A DNA stretch of 64,000 nt from Limonium bicolor (lineage: Eukaryota > Streptophyta > Magnoliopsida > Caryophyllales > Plumbaginaceae): positions 276,977,039-277,041,038 of the forward strand of contig CM041776.1 of assembly GCA_023374045.1 (NCBI GenBank). The letters run 5' to 3'. The position numbers and the translations under genes are program-made. Positions 1 to 11,100 of the stretch are shown in pieces (within the stretch, counting starts at the first letter, position 1; the number at the start of each line of letters is the position of its first letter). The notes beneath the pieces were generated by a model, which saw nothing but the letters and a program-made list of their open reading frames with translations, searched no databases and was not told the origin of the DNA.

Positions 1-251
1 TTTTTCAGATCACCATCATCATCTATGGGTATCACTGTCCACTTTGTGGTTCCGTCATTCTTTGTCTGACCCATCCTTTGTGACACCGTCACTTCATGGG
101 TGCACAAGTCGATACCGAAACGACTACCAATCTCAGCAATAAGCTGCTCATAATTGGTGTCGCCACTAACCATGAGGAGCTCCTTCTTCCCACCCTCGTA
201 ATCAGCTCCGTTTGGCCCATAAACAATTTTGCCACTAATACGACATAAGAA
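1..251 (-). pseudogene. MULE/MuDR-like transposase N-terminal fragment (partial)
   Basis: The minus strand is open from 251 to the window edge and reads about 83 residues with a glycine-rich KIVYGPNG and YEGGKKELL segment followed by NYEQLIAEIG and RFGIDLCTHEV. This layout resembles the PB1-like N-terminal domain that precedes the transposase in plant MuDR/MULE proteins. A TAG stop lies immediately upstream (252-254), so the reading begins either after a splice acceptor (the bases before it end in CTAG) or in the middle of a broken copy. The rest of the protein would lie beyond the left edge. The family call comes from memory of domain style, not a search. Confidence 0.4.
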
Positions 252-957
252 CTAGATAACGGGGGACATATCCACCTATTTGCAAACACCATTCATAATT
301 CACAAATTTAATCAACTGTTCCACCATTTGGCTGATTGGAAACAAACAAAACCGAAAATAATAAACAAACACTATAATGTTGTAATACACTACCATTCAA
401 CAACTAATTCTACAATTCAACCATATCAATTGCATATAATTATTTAAACACTTCCAACAATTAATTTCCCAACATTCACAATCTCACATAATTCCACAAA
501 CATCCACAATTTCCCAACATTCAATAATTTCACAAAATTGTAAAATTTCCAAATTTCAAAAACAATCCATATTCACCAAAATTTCACAAATCAAAAATCA
601 ATTATCACTAGAATTTCATCAATAATCAATCACCACTACAATTTAACACATAACAACATATAATAAGTTACTAATTTAACACTTATTTAAGAATTCCTAA
701 TTTTCTAACAATCCCTAATTTCTAGGGTTAGAATTTACCTTACAACTTGATATAACTGTTGAAACTAACAAGGGGTGTTGCAGGCTGGTGGCGCCGGAGG
801 TTGGCGGCGTCGGAGGCGGCTACCGCCGAACGGGGACGGAGGTGGGGCGGCACTTCACGCCGGTATGCGCTGCTGCTCTCGGGAGACAAGTTCGACAGAG
901 AGGGGAAGTTGGAATGAGGAAGGAAGGGAAAAATCGGGTAAGTATTGTATAACCCGT
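252..957. other. AT-rich non-coding stretch
   Basis: Positions about 290-720 are A/T/C-biased (repeated CAAAATTTCACAA-like words) with no open frame I would defend. A GC-rich patch at 780-870 is open on the plus strand, but its translation is a low-complexity Gly/Arg run without family resemblance. It may be the 5' end of the interrupted MULE or old intergenic DNA. Confidence 0.4.
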
Positions 958-1211
958 GAAATCGTCTTTACAAAAGACGATTTCTTCTTTAATAGAGAAA
1001 TCGTCTTTGAAACAGACGATTTCATTAGTAAAATTTGTAACTCTCTCGCGTTTTCTCGTGCACGTCGTATAAAGGGTGAAATCGTCTCTTGAAGAGACGA
1101 TTTCAACCTTCTTCCGATGCCAGCCAAATCAGCGCCAACGTGGCGCGGGAAAACGTTGAAATCGTCTCTTGAAGAGACGATTTCAACTTTGATAATTAAT
1201 GAAATCGTCTT
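958..1211. repeat. Array of four AAATCGTCT hairpins plus one half-site
   Basis: Four 27-bp palindromes of the form GAAATCGTCT-N7-AGACGATTTC lie at 958-984, 997-1023, 1078-1104 and 1158-1184. The last two are identical to each other, loop included. A fifth, half-site GAAATCGTCT lies at 1201-1210. Start-to-start distances are 39, 81, 80 and 43 bp, close to multiples of 40. The arms are perfect 10-mers. The function is unknown; both strands are open across part of the array only because the units lack stops. Confidence 0.85.
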
Positions 1212-3051
1212 GAATCCGAGAATGTTATTTTAGGAATTAGTTTGGAACAGAGGTTAATATGGGTACATTTTTACTCTCCTTGTGTTTATTTCAGAATTTT
1301 TTTCCACTATTCTTGTTCTAAAAGTTTTTTTTTAGTCGTTTATACATCAGTCTCATCACTTACTATTTTACAAAAATATATATTTTTATAACCATCACGA
1401 AATTTTCACAACAAATCCATTTAGTCTTTTCAAGATCGGATGAGTATAGTAATTTTGATTTCTTTCAATCTCGGACAAAAATTTAGATGTAGTTTATAGA
1501 AAAGGTTGTGGTTGTTCAGAAAAAAAACTTCGTAGCAGACTAGCAGTACATTAAAATAATAAATTTAAAATGAAAGTAAAAAAAAGCCTACAATAAAACG
1601 TGAAAAATAGAGAGACAGAGAGAGTGGAGGGAGAAATTAGAGTTTCCGTGTTGTTTTCAGACCCCGTCGGATGTTGAATCGGTGAGAGATCTGATCATCC
1701 GCCCCCCTTTCCCTCTCTCTCCCTCAGCCACGGTAAACCTTTCTAGCCATTTGGTATAGCGAATCAGCCAGTCTTTTTCCGTTCTCACGCTTCGAGCCCA
1801 ACATCTCCTATCTCTTACTCTAGCAGTCAGCATTGCAGACCTCACAGGACCGTCCGGCTACTACTAACAGAGGAGGAGGGAAGGGGACAATCGGAGAGCT
1901 CACGCTCTGATCCGTCTCCTAGCTGGTCAAAATCAATGGTCATAGAGGTTTGTTAGGCTCTTCCTTGATCTCTGTCTTAATTCATTCTGTTGCTTGGAAA
2001 TTTGGGATTTTGTCCGTTCTTTTCGGAACTTTTTAAATCTGGGATTACTGGATCAAGTTTTTGGCCTTGGTTGCACCTGGATAGGCTCGATCTGAGTACG
2101 AACTTGCATTGCGAGCGTTTTGCGAATGACGTGGTTTCATGTTTGTTTCCGGTGGAAAAGCTATCTGGTTCTGAAGTGCTGAAGTGGGAAACTTGGGGAT
2201 TCTTTTGCTTCTTATAGGGCATTTTATGGTCGTTTGGGACATATTCAATGACTTCAAAAGTTCAGATAGGCTCAATTAAATGTTCCTTTCCCTTTCTTTT
2301 TTCATAAGTAGCATCTGTGTAACATTTCCGAGTATACTCCAGCAAACAGCGGTCTGAAGTCACTCTAGTCAACAGCGGAGCTGAATCAGTGTCTTGAGTT
2401 GATAATCCGCATCCAACTAGGATAAAAGGATTCATTCTTTCGAGCATTATGCTTGGTGCTTGCTTGTTAATTTGAGTAGAGGTTTGGTTCTTTGCATTAT
2501 CTATGTGCTCTGCGAATGAACAAGTTACATGGTAGGAATTTTATTGCCGTATGGGCATTTGTCATTTTAGAACGTCAGAAAACTTTTAACTTACATTGGA
2601 ATTTTCCCACAAGTGACGTTATGATCGAATTTGAGATGCTGCAGTAGGTGATTGCAGTAGTGATGATACTAGTCCTGCAGTACTGTAAGCATTTTCTTTC
2701 CATGCAGACTCTAACAAGATAAAACGTGTAGTATAATGTTAAGGGTATGCTGGTATCTGTCGTATATCTTCCTCATTAAAGAAGCCCTGCAGTTCGTCCA
2801 GGAAAAAACATGGTATAATATTTCACATATTAAAATTCTTACTTGATCTTGGCGCTTGTTCATTATAGACTTTTCTTTGTTGTTGATGGCAGTCTGTACT
2901 GATGATTATCCTCAGTGGATTGCATATGAGAAAAATGGTAACTACTTGAAGCTTATGGGGTGCTAAAGACAAACGTGAGATCAAAATTGCTGTGGAGGAA
3001 CCATTGGAATTCCTCTCTTGATTGGACTGTTCCTCTTACCTTCTTGAAGAA
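1212..3051 (+). promoter_or_regulatory. Upstream region and 5' leader of the apyrase gene
   Basis: About 1.8 kb between the hairpin array and the apyrase start codon. 1240-1600 is AT-rich and featureless. 1605-1720 is GA/CT-rich, like a plant 5' leader, and a likely first non-coding exon ends near 1946 at AGAG|GTTTGTT. A second leader exon just before the start codon is likely, because GGCAG at about 2891 could be an acceptor. I cannot fix the transcription start or the leader intron without transcript data. Short open frames at 1990-2217 look like chance. Confidence 0.35.
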
Positions 3052-6000
3052 ATGGTATTTAGTAAGATCATCGAGTTCATATTGGCTGCGCCTAAGTCCT
3101 TAAGGGAATCCTTCTCTTTGCCTTATATTTCATCCGGGGCTTCATCTCCAACTAATTACAGCAACGGCTTTCGTTTCGGAAGCTCTGAGCATGTGAACAA
3201 CTTGCGACATTCTTTTTCCTTACAGGACATGTCTACCTACCACCGAGTTGATACAGAAGATGGTAAACATACCTGGAGAGAGAACCCAGCCCACGGCTTA
3301 AGCTTCTCAAAGGAGAAGGCATTACAAGGAACACCTTCTTTGAGGAAGCGGTGGATTCGATGGTTCCTTGTTCTTGTTTGCCTGCTATTGTTTGCGTTCC
3401 TTGTATTCCTGCTTATTCAATACTATTTTACATACTGGTCAAGTGGTGCTTCCAAGTTCTATGTGGTACTTGATTGTGGGAGTACAGGAACTCGGGTTTA
3501 CATATATGAGGCGTCAATTAATCGTAAGAAGAATGACAATCTTCCTCTTGTTTTTAAGATCTTTCTCCGAATTTAGGAAAAAGCCAAATGGGCAAACTGG
3601 TCGTGCTTATGATCGTATGGAGACTGAGCCTGGACTTGATAGCTGGTGCACAATAAGTCTGGTGTAAAGACTGCCATAAAACCACTACTACAATGGGCAG
3701 AGAAACAAATTCCGAAACCCTTACACAAGTCAACTTCCCTTTTCCTCTATGCTACTGCTGGAGTTCGTAGGCTACCGAGTCCAGACTCAAAATGGCTCCT
3801 TGACAATGTATGGCAAATCCTTAAACACTCACCTTTCTTATGCCAAAGAGAATGGGTAAAGATTATCACTGGCATGGAGGAACTTATTATGGGTGGATAG
3901 CTCTCAACTATCAAACTCATATCCTAGGTGCCATCCCCAAGAAGGCTACATATGGTGCCCTGGATTTAGGGGGTTCATCATTACAGGTGACTTTTGAGAC
4001 CCAAAAACCTGAGCACAGAGAGAAACCAACTTAAATCTTAGCATTGGACCTGTGAACCATCACCTGAGTGCCTTCTCTCTCTCAGGTTATGGTTTAAATG
4101 ATGCCTTTGATAAGTCTGTTGTTCGTCTTCTGAGAAATCTTCCTAAGATTGACAGTACCGAGTTATCCAGTGGAAATGTTGAGATAAAACATCCATGCTT
4201 ACAATCTGGGTACAAAGAACAATACATTTGCTCTCAATGCGCTTCTGTCTACCTAGAATCTGCTGGAAATTTCATTGACGGAAGAAAGAAAGTCAAGAAA
4301 GGTGGAAAGCCTGGTATCCCCATCTGGCTCATTGGTGCTCCAAACTGGCTAGAATGTGGTGCTCTGGCTAAGACTGCTGTTAATTTTTCTGAATGGTCCA
4401 ACGTGAGCAGTGCACTTGATTGTGATGTGGAACCCTGTGCTCTAAGCAAAGATCTTCCACGTCCCTTTGGTCAATTTTATGCGATGTCTGGTTTCTTTGT
4501 CGTCTATCGTTTTTCAATTTGACTGCAGAAGCGACTCTTGATGATGTGTTGGAGAAGGGGCGTGCATTTTGTGAACAAACATGGGAAGTTGCACATAAAA
4601 GTGTTCCTCCACAACCCTTTATAGAGCAGTATTGCTTCAGAGCACCGTATGTCACTTCTTTGTTGAGAGAGGGGCTGCACATTACAGATAAGCAAATTAA
4701 TATTGCTTCTGGAAGCATTACTTGGACTCTGGGTGTTGCCTTAGTTGAAGCAGGGAAGGGGTTCTCTACTAGAACAGACCTTCATAGTTATGAAATTTTC
4801 CAAATGAGGATAAACCCTGTTTTCCTCTTTCTGGTTCTGTTGATGTCATCAATTCTGCTAGTGTTTGCATTGTCATGTGTTGGCAAATCAATTCGTAGAT
4901 ATTTCCGTAGACTGCACCTTCCTCTGCTCAGGCATAACGGTGCTTCAGCCACCTCAGTGCTCAGTATTCCTTCTCCTTTCCGATTGCAGCGCTGGAGTCC
5001 TATGAATGGAGGTAAACAATTCAAACCTACTCCATCAAATGGTACATTTTAATGTGATACATCGCAGTGCTTACCTCTTTTGCTCATGTAATGTTATGTT
5101 CACCTCTTTTCTCTACTTTAAAATCTGAAAGGTGGAGCTAGCCATGTATGGTATAGTAGTTACAGCCTTGTTCCTTTTGCTGTTGTCAGTCAAGTGTAGT
5201 TAGGCATCATTTCTGTAACTCTCTCTAGAGAGACCTGGGGAAGCAGACTCTTTTATGGCTACATTCTCGCAGGAGATTTTTGTGAATTAGCCATTGATAA
5301 TCTATCATGTTTAAATTCTTGTGCACTATGATCCTGTAATTTGTCATGCTTGGATTGTTGTGCACTATGATCAGTTGTGTACTTTTTTCTGGAGCAAATG
5401 ATAAGATCTTGTGCTTTCATGTCAAGCTTGCAAATTACAGTTTGTGTGGCAATTCATTTAGAACACAGTTAGAGTAGGTTCACTTATCGGATTACTGAAA
5501 TATAGCTTAATATATGTATAGGTCTTTTTCTACTTTTCAGCAGGAGAATTTGGGATCTGGTGAATGATTCTGAGTCTATATGAATGATCACTTCTCAACC
5601 ATGAGTATCTGTCGTTGTAAGCTCATGCAAACTCCACAATGCTAAAGAAAGATATCAATCTGCTAGGTTACCACATTAACTTGTGACTGTTCCATAGTCA
5701 GTAATTTTGCAGTTCAACTATAGTCCCCAATATCTGAGGTCTAACTAACGCATTAATTAATGGAATATGTTCTTGCAAGACCACTTTACTTCCATGTGTA
5801 GATGTGTTAGGAAAGATAACTTCTAAAGAGGGAGTTACTATTTTATAAAAAAGGAAGAATAGATAGAGGTTTGAATAAAGCATTGATCGTAGGCGTGAAT
5901 AAAGGGGGAGTTGATGTTAGAAAATTAATTTCTAAAGGGAGTAGACTGGAAGGGGTTATGTGAAAAAGGGGAAGTTTGACTCAGGAGAGAAAGGAGGGGA

Positions 6001-6877
6001 GTATTAAAGGAAAGTAGAGAGTTTAGGCAGTAACCTTTTAGGTTTGATAGTTTCCTTTTACGTTTAAATACTTCCCTTTTATGTGTGAACAGTTAGGTAG
6101 TAACTTTTTACGTTTGAACAGTCATACTAGACACGTAGGGAGGAAAGTTGGGCAATAGGGCCTATAAGTAAAGTAGACATGAAGGGTAGAGGATATGGTA
6201 TTACTTGAGAGTGTTCTGGTGTAAGTAAGTGTTTGAAATGTCTTGATGGTTAATGCAAAGTAGTACCGTTGTTCTGGTGTAAGTGTTTGAGAGTGTTTTA
6301 CTCAATCCTTATTTTTAATTCTATTGTTCCTTCCATACCTCCTCCGATTTACTCTCTAACAAGATGATAATGAAATGCTTGAATGCATGAACTCTGCTTT
6401 TTTGGAGATTAGCTGTTCTTTCTTAGTATACTCTTGGTAGAAGTTTATGATTTCAGTCTTTAATGTATCACACAATACAAATATGTTATTTGTTGAACCA
6501 TTCTAGTATTGTGCTTCTGTAATTGTCCTTTAAATATAATGCCAATGTTGTCATAATGTGGCGTGCTGTCTTAGAAACTTCTGAATTTTATAGATGGAAG
6601 AGTTAAGACCCCGCTGAGTCCAACCGCTGGTGAACAATCAAGACCATTTGGTGCAGTCCACTGGTTTGCTGGGAGTAACATGAAGCTCAGTGAAACTTCC
6701 CGCTATGCTGGGACTACTGGTAGTGTTCCACATAGCATTTCAACTGGTAGTCTGGGGCAGATGCAGCTGGACAATGGAGGTATTGGCTCCATCTGGCCTC
6801 ACAGAAGTCGTCTTCAGAGTCGAAGATCACAATCTCGGGAGGATCTGATAAATTCTATAGCTGATGCCAAAGTTTAG
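3052..6877 (+). CDS. APY7: Apyrase, GDA1/CD39 family (APY7-type), frameshifted
   Basis: Nucleoside tri/diphosphate phosphohydrolase, expected in an endomembrane or the plasma membrane. Exon 1 is 3052-5011 and exon 2 is 6594-6877, joined by a GT-AG intron. I chose the ATG at 3052 (MVFSKIIEF) over the upstream in-frame ATG at 3022 because plant APY7-type proteins start with MVF. Visible parts: a basic N-terminus; a membrane segment at about residues 103-126; ACR1 DCGSTGTRVYIYE (141 on); ATAGVRRLP; ALDLGGSSLQVTFE; FGQFYAMSGFFVVYRF; a second membrane segment near the C-terminus; and an Arg/Ser-rich tail ending IADAKV. The implied length is about 748 aa, normal for the subfamily. The frame breaks at about 3551-3555 (one T too many), 3639-3642, 3882-3883, 4013-4022 and 4510-4514 (one base short in most), yet residues stay conserved on both sides of every break. 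It is either a very young pseudogene or a correct gene with unpolished indels. Confidence 0.88.
5805..6361 (+). mobile_element. Solo LTR in the apyrase intron
   Basis: A 557-bp segment starts TGTTAGGAAAG and ends TCTCTAACA, so the termini are TGTTAG...CTAACA. It is flanked by the perfect 5-bp direct repeat AGATG (5800-5804 and 6362-6366), the footprint of LTR-retrotransposon integration. It has no coding content and no second LTR nearby. Orientation is uncertain because the ends are symmetrical. It does not touch the splice sites at 5012 and 6593. Confidence 0.85.
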
Positions 6878-7560
6878 GGCCGTTATTCAAATTGTGGCAC
6901 AACACTCTCACTCAGGTATGGTAATCGCTATTTGCTTTTCCGTGCAAAAGTTGATGTGCTATCTGCTCCGCTTATCATTCTTCTTTGAATCTTACTGCCT
7001 GCTCCTTTCTTGCTCTCCATTGTAAGTTTCATTACTCTACATATAGTGGAACGACTCTTCAATGCTTGCTGAATCATTCACTGAAATCTGTATCTTAACA
7101 TGCATTCAAGACATGCTTTATGTCTTAACTTCTCTGTTACTGTATTGTTTTTGTTGCAGATGTATCTCATTCTGGTCGTCAAACTCAGTCGGCAGGCTTC
7201 TGGTAAAGAAATATGTTTCACTATATTCGTCGGATTAAACGCTCACTAAAGTGATGGAGGGAGAATTGTATTACGCGCGTGGGCGCATTTATTATTTGGC
7301 TCATCAGATGAAGCAAGCAACCTAGTGGTTCTTGATGATGATAGTTTTTCTCACATCGGTTTCTCAACTCATCAGCATAGTTATGCTTGTGGACGAGCTC
7401 CCATCTCCACTGATATCCCAAGGAAGAAATATCAGAACCACCGTATATGCAACAACAGCCAGAGTTATGATCTTCTACTGTCCATAATGACTCATTCGTT
7501 CTGTCTACTTACGTCACATGTTATTTATGTCATGGCCACTAGCTGAATTTTGGTAATGCC
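6878..7560 (+). other. Apyrase 3' untranslated region with probable 3'-UTR intron
   Basis: Downstream of the TAG at 6875-6877 a good donor, CTCAG|GTATGG (intron from 6916), and an acceptor, TTGTTGCAG| (ending 7159), bracket a T-rich segment, so the 3'-UTR is probably spliced. The sequence after 7160 is ordinary mixed-composition UTR. No clear poly(A) signal could be picked. Confidence 0.5.
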
Positions 7561-7587
7561 AGGAAGGCTTTTGTGATTCTCCGTTTC

Positions 7588-7594
7588 TTTTTTT

Positions 7595-7625
<31 letters not shown>

Positions 7626-7632
7626 GGGGGGG
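7588..7632. repeat. T17-G28 homopolymer junction
   Basis: Seventeen T followed directly by twenty-eight G, just downstream of the apyrase 3' end. A G28 run could form a stacked quadruplex, but such tracts are also a known failure mode of assembly or base calling. Confidence 0.95.
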
Positions 7633-7778
7633 TGTTGAAATACATGAATGATTTATATACTTGTAACTGAGAATTCTCGAGACTTCAGTGTAGATCTGAA
7701 TTCAAGAAGAAGCTAGTGGATAGACAGGATATATAGAGCTCCTTATGTTCCACTAATTGTTGTGTGAATAGTTACTTA

Positions 7779-8014
7779 CCCTCCGTCCTGAATTGACTGT
7801 CCTGTTTACTATTTGGACATGTCGTTTGACTTCAATTTTTAACATATAAGATAAATTAATTTTGAAAATTTAAGTTTTGCATATGAATCCTTACATGATA
7901 AATTATATGTTACAAAAATTAGTTTTATAAAATTATTTTATCTTATATGCTTAATATTGAAGTGGAAAAACGTGTCATAAAGCAAACAGGACGGTCAATT
8001 CAGGACGGAGGGAG
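7779..8014. mobile_element. Stowaway-like MITE (236 bp)
   Basis: The terminal inverted repeats begin CCCTCCGTCCTGAATTGAC on the left and match GTCAATTCAGGACGGAGGG on the right with one or two mismatches over about 30 bp. The CTCCCTCCGT-type terminus is characteristic of Tc1/mariner Stowaway MITEs. The interior is AT-rich and non-coding. The expected TA target duplication is not clean. Confidence 0.8.
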
Positions 8015-8689
8015 AGTTTACTTATTGGTCTATTAATGGTCTGTCTTTTCCTATCCAAAATTTACGAATGACCAAAAGCGCTATATGGTAGAGGGATATA
8101 AACCAAAGTACCATTGCATTTACTGTTTATCGCTCTTCTCTCCCGAAGGCGATTTAGAGACGCTAGTCTCTTTTTTCTCTTCTGAAATTTCAGAGAGATT
8201 AGGATCAGTCCAGGTTAATCTTGGCTCTTGGGTTCCTTCTATCGGTTAGTAGTTCTCAGCATCAGTCAGATTAGGTGCTTTCTCCTCTCCAACGGTGGTT
8301 TTTTTCTGTATACAAATTGTCTATCCTTCTTCAGTCCACGCTGGTGGTTTCGATTCTTCTAGTAAGGAGGTTGTTCTTTTTCGTTGTTGGTGTCGAGCGA
8401 AGATCCAGGTTGTTGTATTCTGCTGGTCAGCAGTAATTTTTCAGCTGGTGGTGTGTTCATTTGGTCAGTATCAGTCGATTCTGCTGCGTCGTTTGCTAGT
8501 TTGGGTACATTTTGAGCTTGTCGGTTTGATTTTTCTGTTTGCTATCCCCTCCCTGGCTGGGGGATTTTCGTAACCGGTGCTTAATGGTAGGAGGCTGGTC
8601 ATCCTCGTCTGGGATTCGACTTTCTCTGCATTATTTTGTTGGCGTTGGTGTTTGCTAGTTTTTGCAGTAGTGTGGCTTCAGTTCTCGTG

Positions 8690-9555
8690 AGCTTTTGCGA
8701 CTTCAATCATGAGTTGTATCTCCTTAATTGTCGTGGATTGGGTCATCCCAGGGCTATTTGGTGGATTAAGAATCTAATCTGTAGATTGAATCCAGATATT
8801 GTGTTCCTTAGTGAGACTCATAGATCAGTGGTGGAGATGGAGAATATTTTCTTAAAATTCCCCAGGTACTCTGGAATGGCAGTGGGCAGTAAAGGGCGAA
8901 GTGGTGGTATATGCCTCATGTGGAAAAACCATATAGACTGCTCCATTATTTCTCAGTCCCTACACCATGTTTCAGCACATATCAATCTCCAGGTGACCTT
9001 CATTTCATATTTACAGGGTTCTATGGCTGGGCTAATTGGAAGTTGAAATTTCTGTCTTGGAAACTACTTCTCTTGCTAAGCAAGCAGATATTTCTCCCTT
9101 GGGTAATAGCAGGGGATTTCAATCAAATCTTATTTGCGACTGAGAAGATTGGGGGCCGTATTAGGCAGGAATCTCAAATGGCTCCTTTCAGAACGGTCAT
9201 TGCTGAATGTGATCTTCATGATATAGGGTTTTTCGGAGAAGGGGCAACTTATACTAATTGCCAGGAGGGTGACGCTAACTCTATTAGTAGACTTGATAGA
9301 GTCTTCTGCTCTTCGGAGGGGCTCAAAGCATTCCCTAATATCTCAATTGAACATCTTCCGCGTGAAGACTCTGATCATTGTCCTCTTTTGATCAGATTCT
9401 TTGGATCTCATAAAATTCCTTCAAGAATCTTCAGATTCGAAAATGGTTGGTGCTTGGATGCCAAATGTACTCAAATTGTTAATGAAGTGTGGGGGTCTAG
9501 TAACAATGGGATCACTAGCACATTAGCCCTCTACGCTCGCAAGCTCAGTGAGTGA
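8690..9555 (+). pseudogene. LINE ORF2 endonuclease domain (EEP), broken
   Basis: The frame reads LYLLNCRGLGHPRAI, PDIVFLSETH, GGICLMWKN, then after a frameshift near 9020 WVIAGDFNQIL, RLDRVFCS and EDSDHCPLLI. These are the N, E, DFN and SDH motif blocks of the endonuclease/exonuclease/phosphatase fold in plant L1 elements, which nicks target DNA. The shift between the two frames and a stop at 9553-9555 break the ORF. Confidence 0.9.
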
Positions 9556-11100
9556 GTGGCAAGGTTGGTCGATTTCTAGGATCAAGAGGAAGAGATTGTT
9601 CAAAGAAAAAAGAGCTGGATCTAATTCCTATTTGTAATAAGTCGGTCGGAGCTTCTAACAATCGTAAAAGACTCCAAATGGAAATTGAGATTCTTGCCTA
9701 TAGGGAAGAAATCTGGTGGAAGCAAAGAGCCAGAGATAGGTGGATCAAGGAAGGTGACAAGAATACAGGTTTCTTCCACGCTAGGGCTTCTTCCCTTCGA
9801 AGATCCAAGGAGATTTTTGGTCTTAAGGGCATAGGGAATGAGATGCAGTATACCTGGCAAGGGATTGAGATTATAGCTAGGAATCATTTTCAGGATCTAT
9901 TCTCCTCCTTGAATCCTCAGACTGATAATGATTTTTTAGAGGTGGCGAAGGATAGACTCTGTCCCTGACACATCACCGAGCTAAATAGATCTTATTCGGC
10001 CAATGAGATCTATGCAGCGGTCAAGCAGCTGGGGTCAGACAAAGCTCCTGGACCAGACGGTTTCAATGGGAAATTCTACAAGACTTATTGGCATATTATT
10101 GGTAACCAAATAATTCAAGTTGTTTTGCCTATTCTCAGAGGGCAATAGGTTCCAAATTCCATGAATGAGTACTTTATAACTCTCCTCCCCAAGATCCCTG
10201 GAGCAGTTGATATTGATAGGTTCAGACCCATAGCCCTGTGCAATTTCATCTATAAATTGCTGCTAAGACTTTAGCCAACAGGATTCATAATATCCTCCCT
10301 TTCTTATTTCCCAAAACCAATATGGATTTGTGAAAGGCAGACTCATTACTGATAACATTATCCTGGCTGGAGAACTTCAGCATTTCCTAGAGAAAAGTCA
10401 AGCCACCAAGAAAGGTTTCTTTGCACTCAAGATGGACCTTAGTAAGGCGTGCGTATGATAGACTGGAATGGTCCTTCCTCAGAGATATTCTCACTGCTAT
10501 GGGGTTCCCTCCCAACTGGATCATCCCTGTCATGAATTGTGTTCAATAAGTGAGGTGTTCCATTCTGATTAATGGCAAACCGGGCACACCAATCAACCAA
10601 TCCAGGGGTATAAGACAAGGAGATTCTCTTTCTCCTTTTTTATTTATCCTGGCTCAGGAGGCTCTGTCCAGTTACCTGAACAAAGCAGACTCCCAAGGTG
10701 ATTTCCAAGGTATAAAACTCACACCTCTCTGTCCTTCTATTTCTCACTTAGCCTTTGCTGATGATCTCCTCATTTTGGTCTAGCTAAACAGTCCAATATT
10801 TCCTTTCTCAAAATAACCCTTGATAAATTCCTCCTCGCTTCAGGCCACAAAATTAACCTTGAAAAATCTGAGCTGGTTTTTAGCAAAAAACTATTATCTA
10901 CCATCAAAAATGACCTTTCTAATGCCCTCAATGTCAAAGAAGTTCCCAGATTCTCTAAATATCTGGGTCTCCCTCTCAAAATTGGTAGAACAAAATTTGA
11001 TCTTTTCTCTTATCTCCTGGACTCGGTTCACAAAAGAATCTCCAACTGGTCTAAACCAATGGCTCAGTCTGCTAGATCTATTTTGGTAGCCAGTGTTCTC
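9556..11100 (+). pseudogene. LINE ORF2 reverse transcriptase, broken
   Basis: Motifs in order: the linker WIKEGDKNTGFFHARAS with SKEIFGLKG; SDKAPGPDGFNGKFYKTYW (near 10035); PKIPGA-DIDRFRPIALCN; KKGFFALKMDLSKA; GIRQGDSLSPFLFILAQEAL (near 10605); and LAFADDLLIL carrying the catalytic FADD (near 10750). At least four frameshifts and several stops separate the blocks, including a stop just after the FADD segment. Confidence 0.9.

Noticed and set aside
775..1127. Overlapping open frames on both strands across the hairpin array
   Set aside because: Openness follows from stop-free palindromic units; neither translation resembles a protein family.
958..1211. CRISPR-like interpretation of regularly spaced repeats
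   Set aside because: Units are themselves palindromes with short variable spacing in a plant nuclear context; no spacer/repeat alternation or cas genes.
3022..3051. Upstream in-frame start for the apyrase
   Set aside because: It adds ten residues not expected for the subfamily; the ATG at 3052 gives the familiar MVF start.
8295..8573. 92-residue hydrophobic open frame before the LINE endonuclease
   Set aside because: No zinc knuckle or ORF1 resemblance; composition looks like chance within the LINE 5' region.
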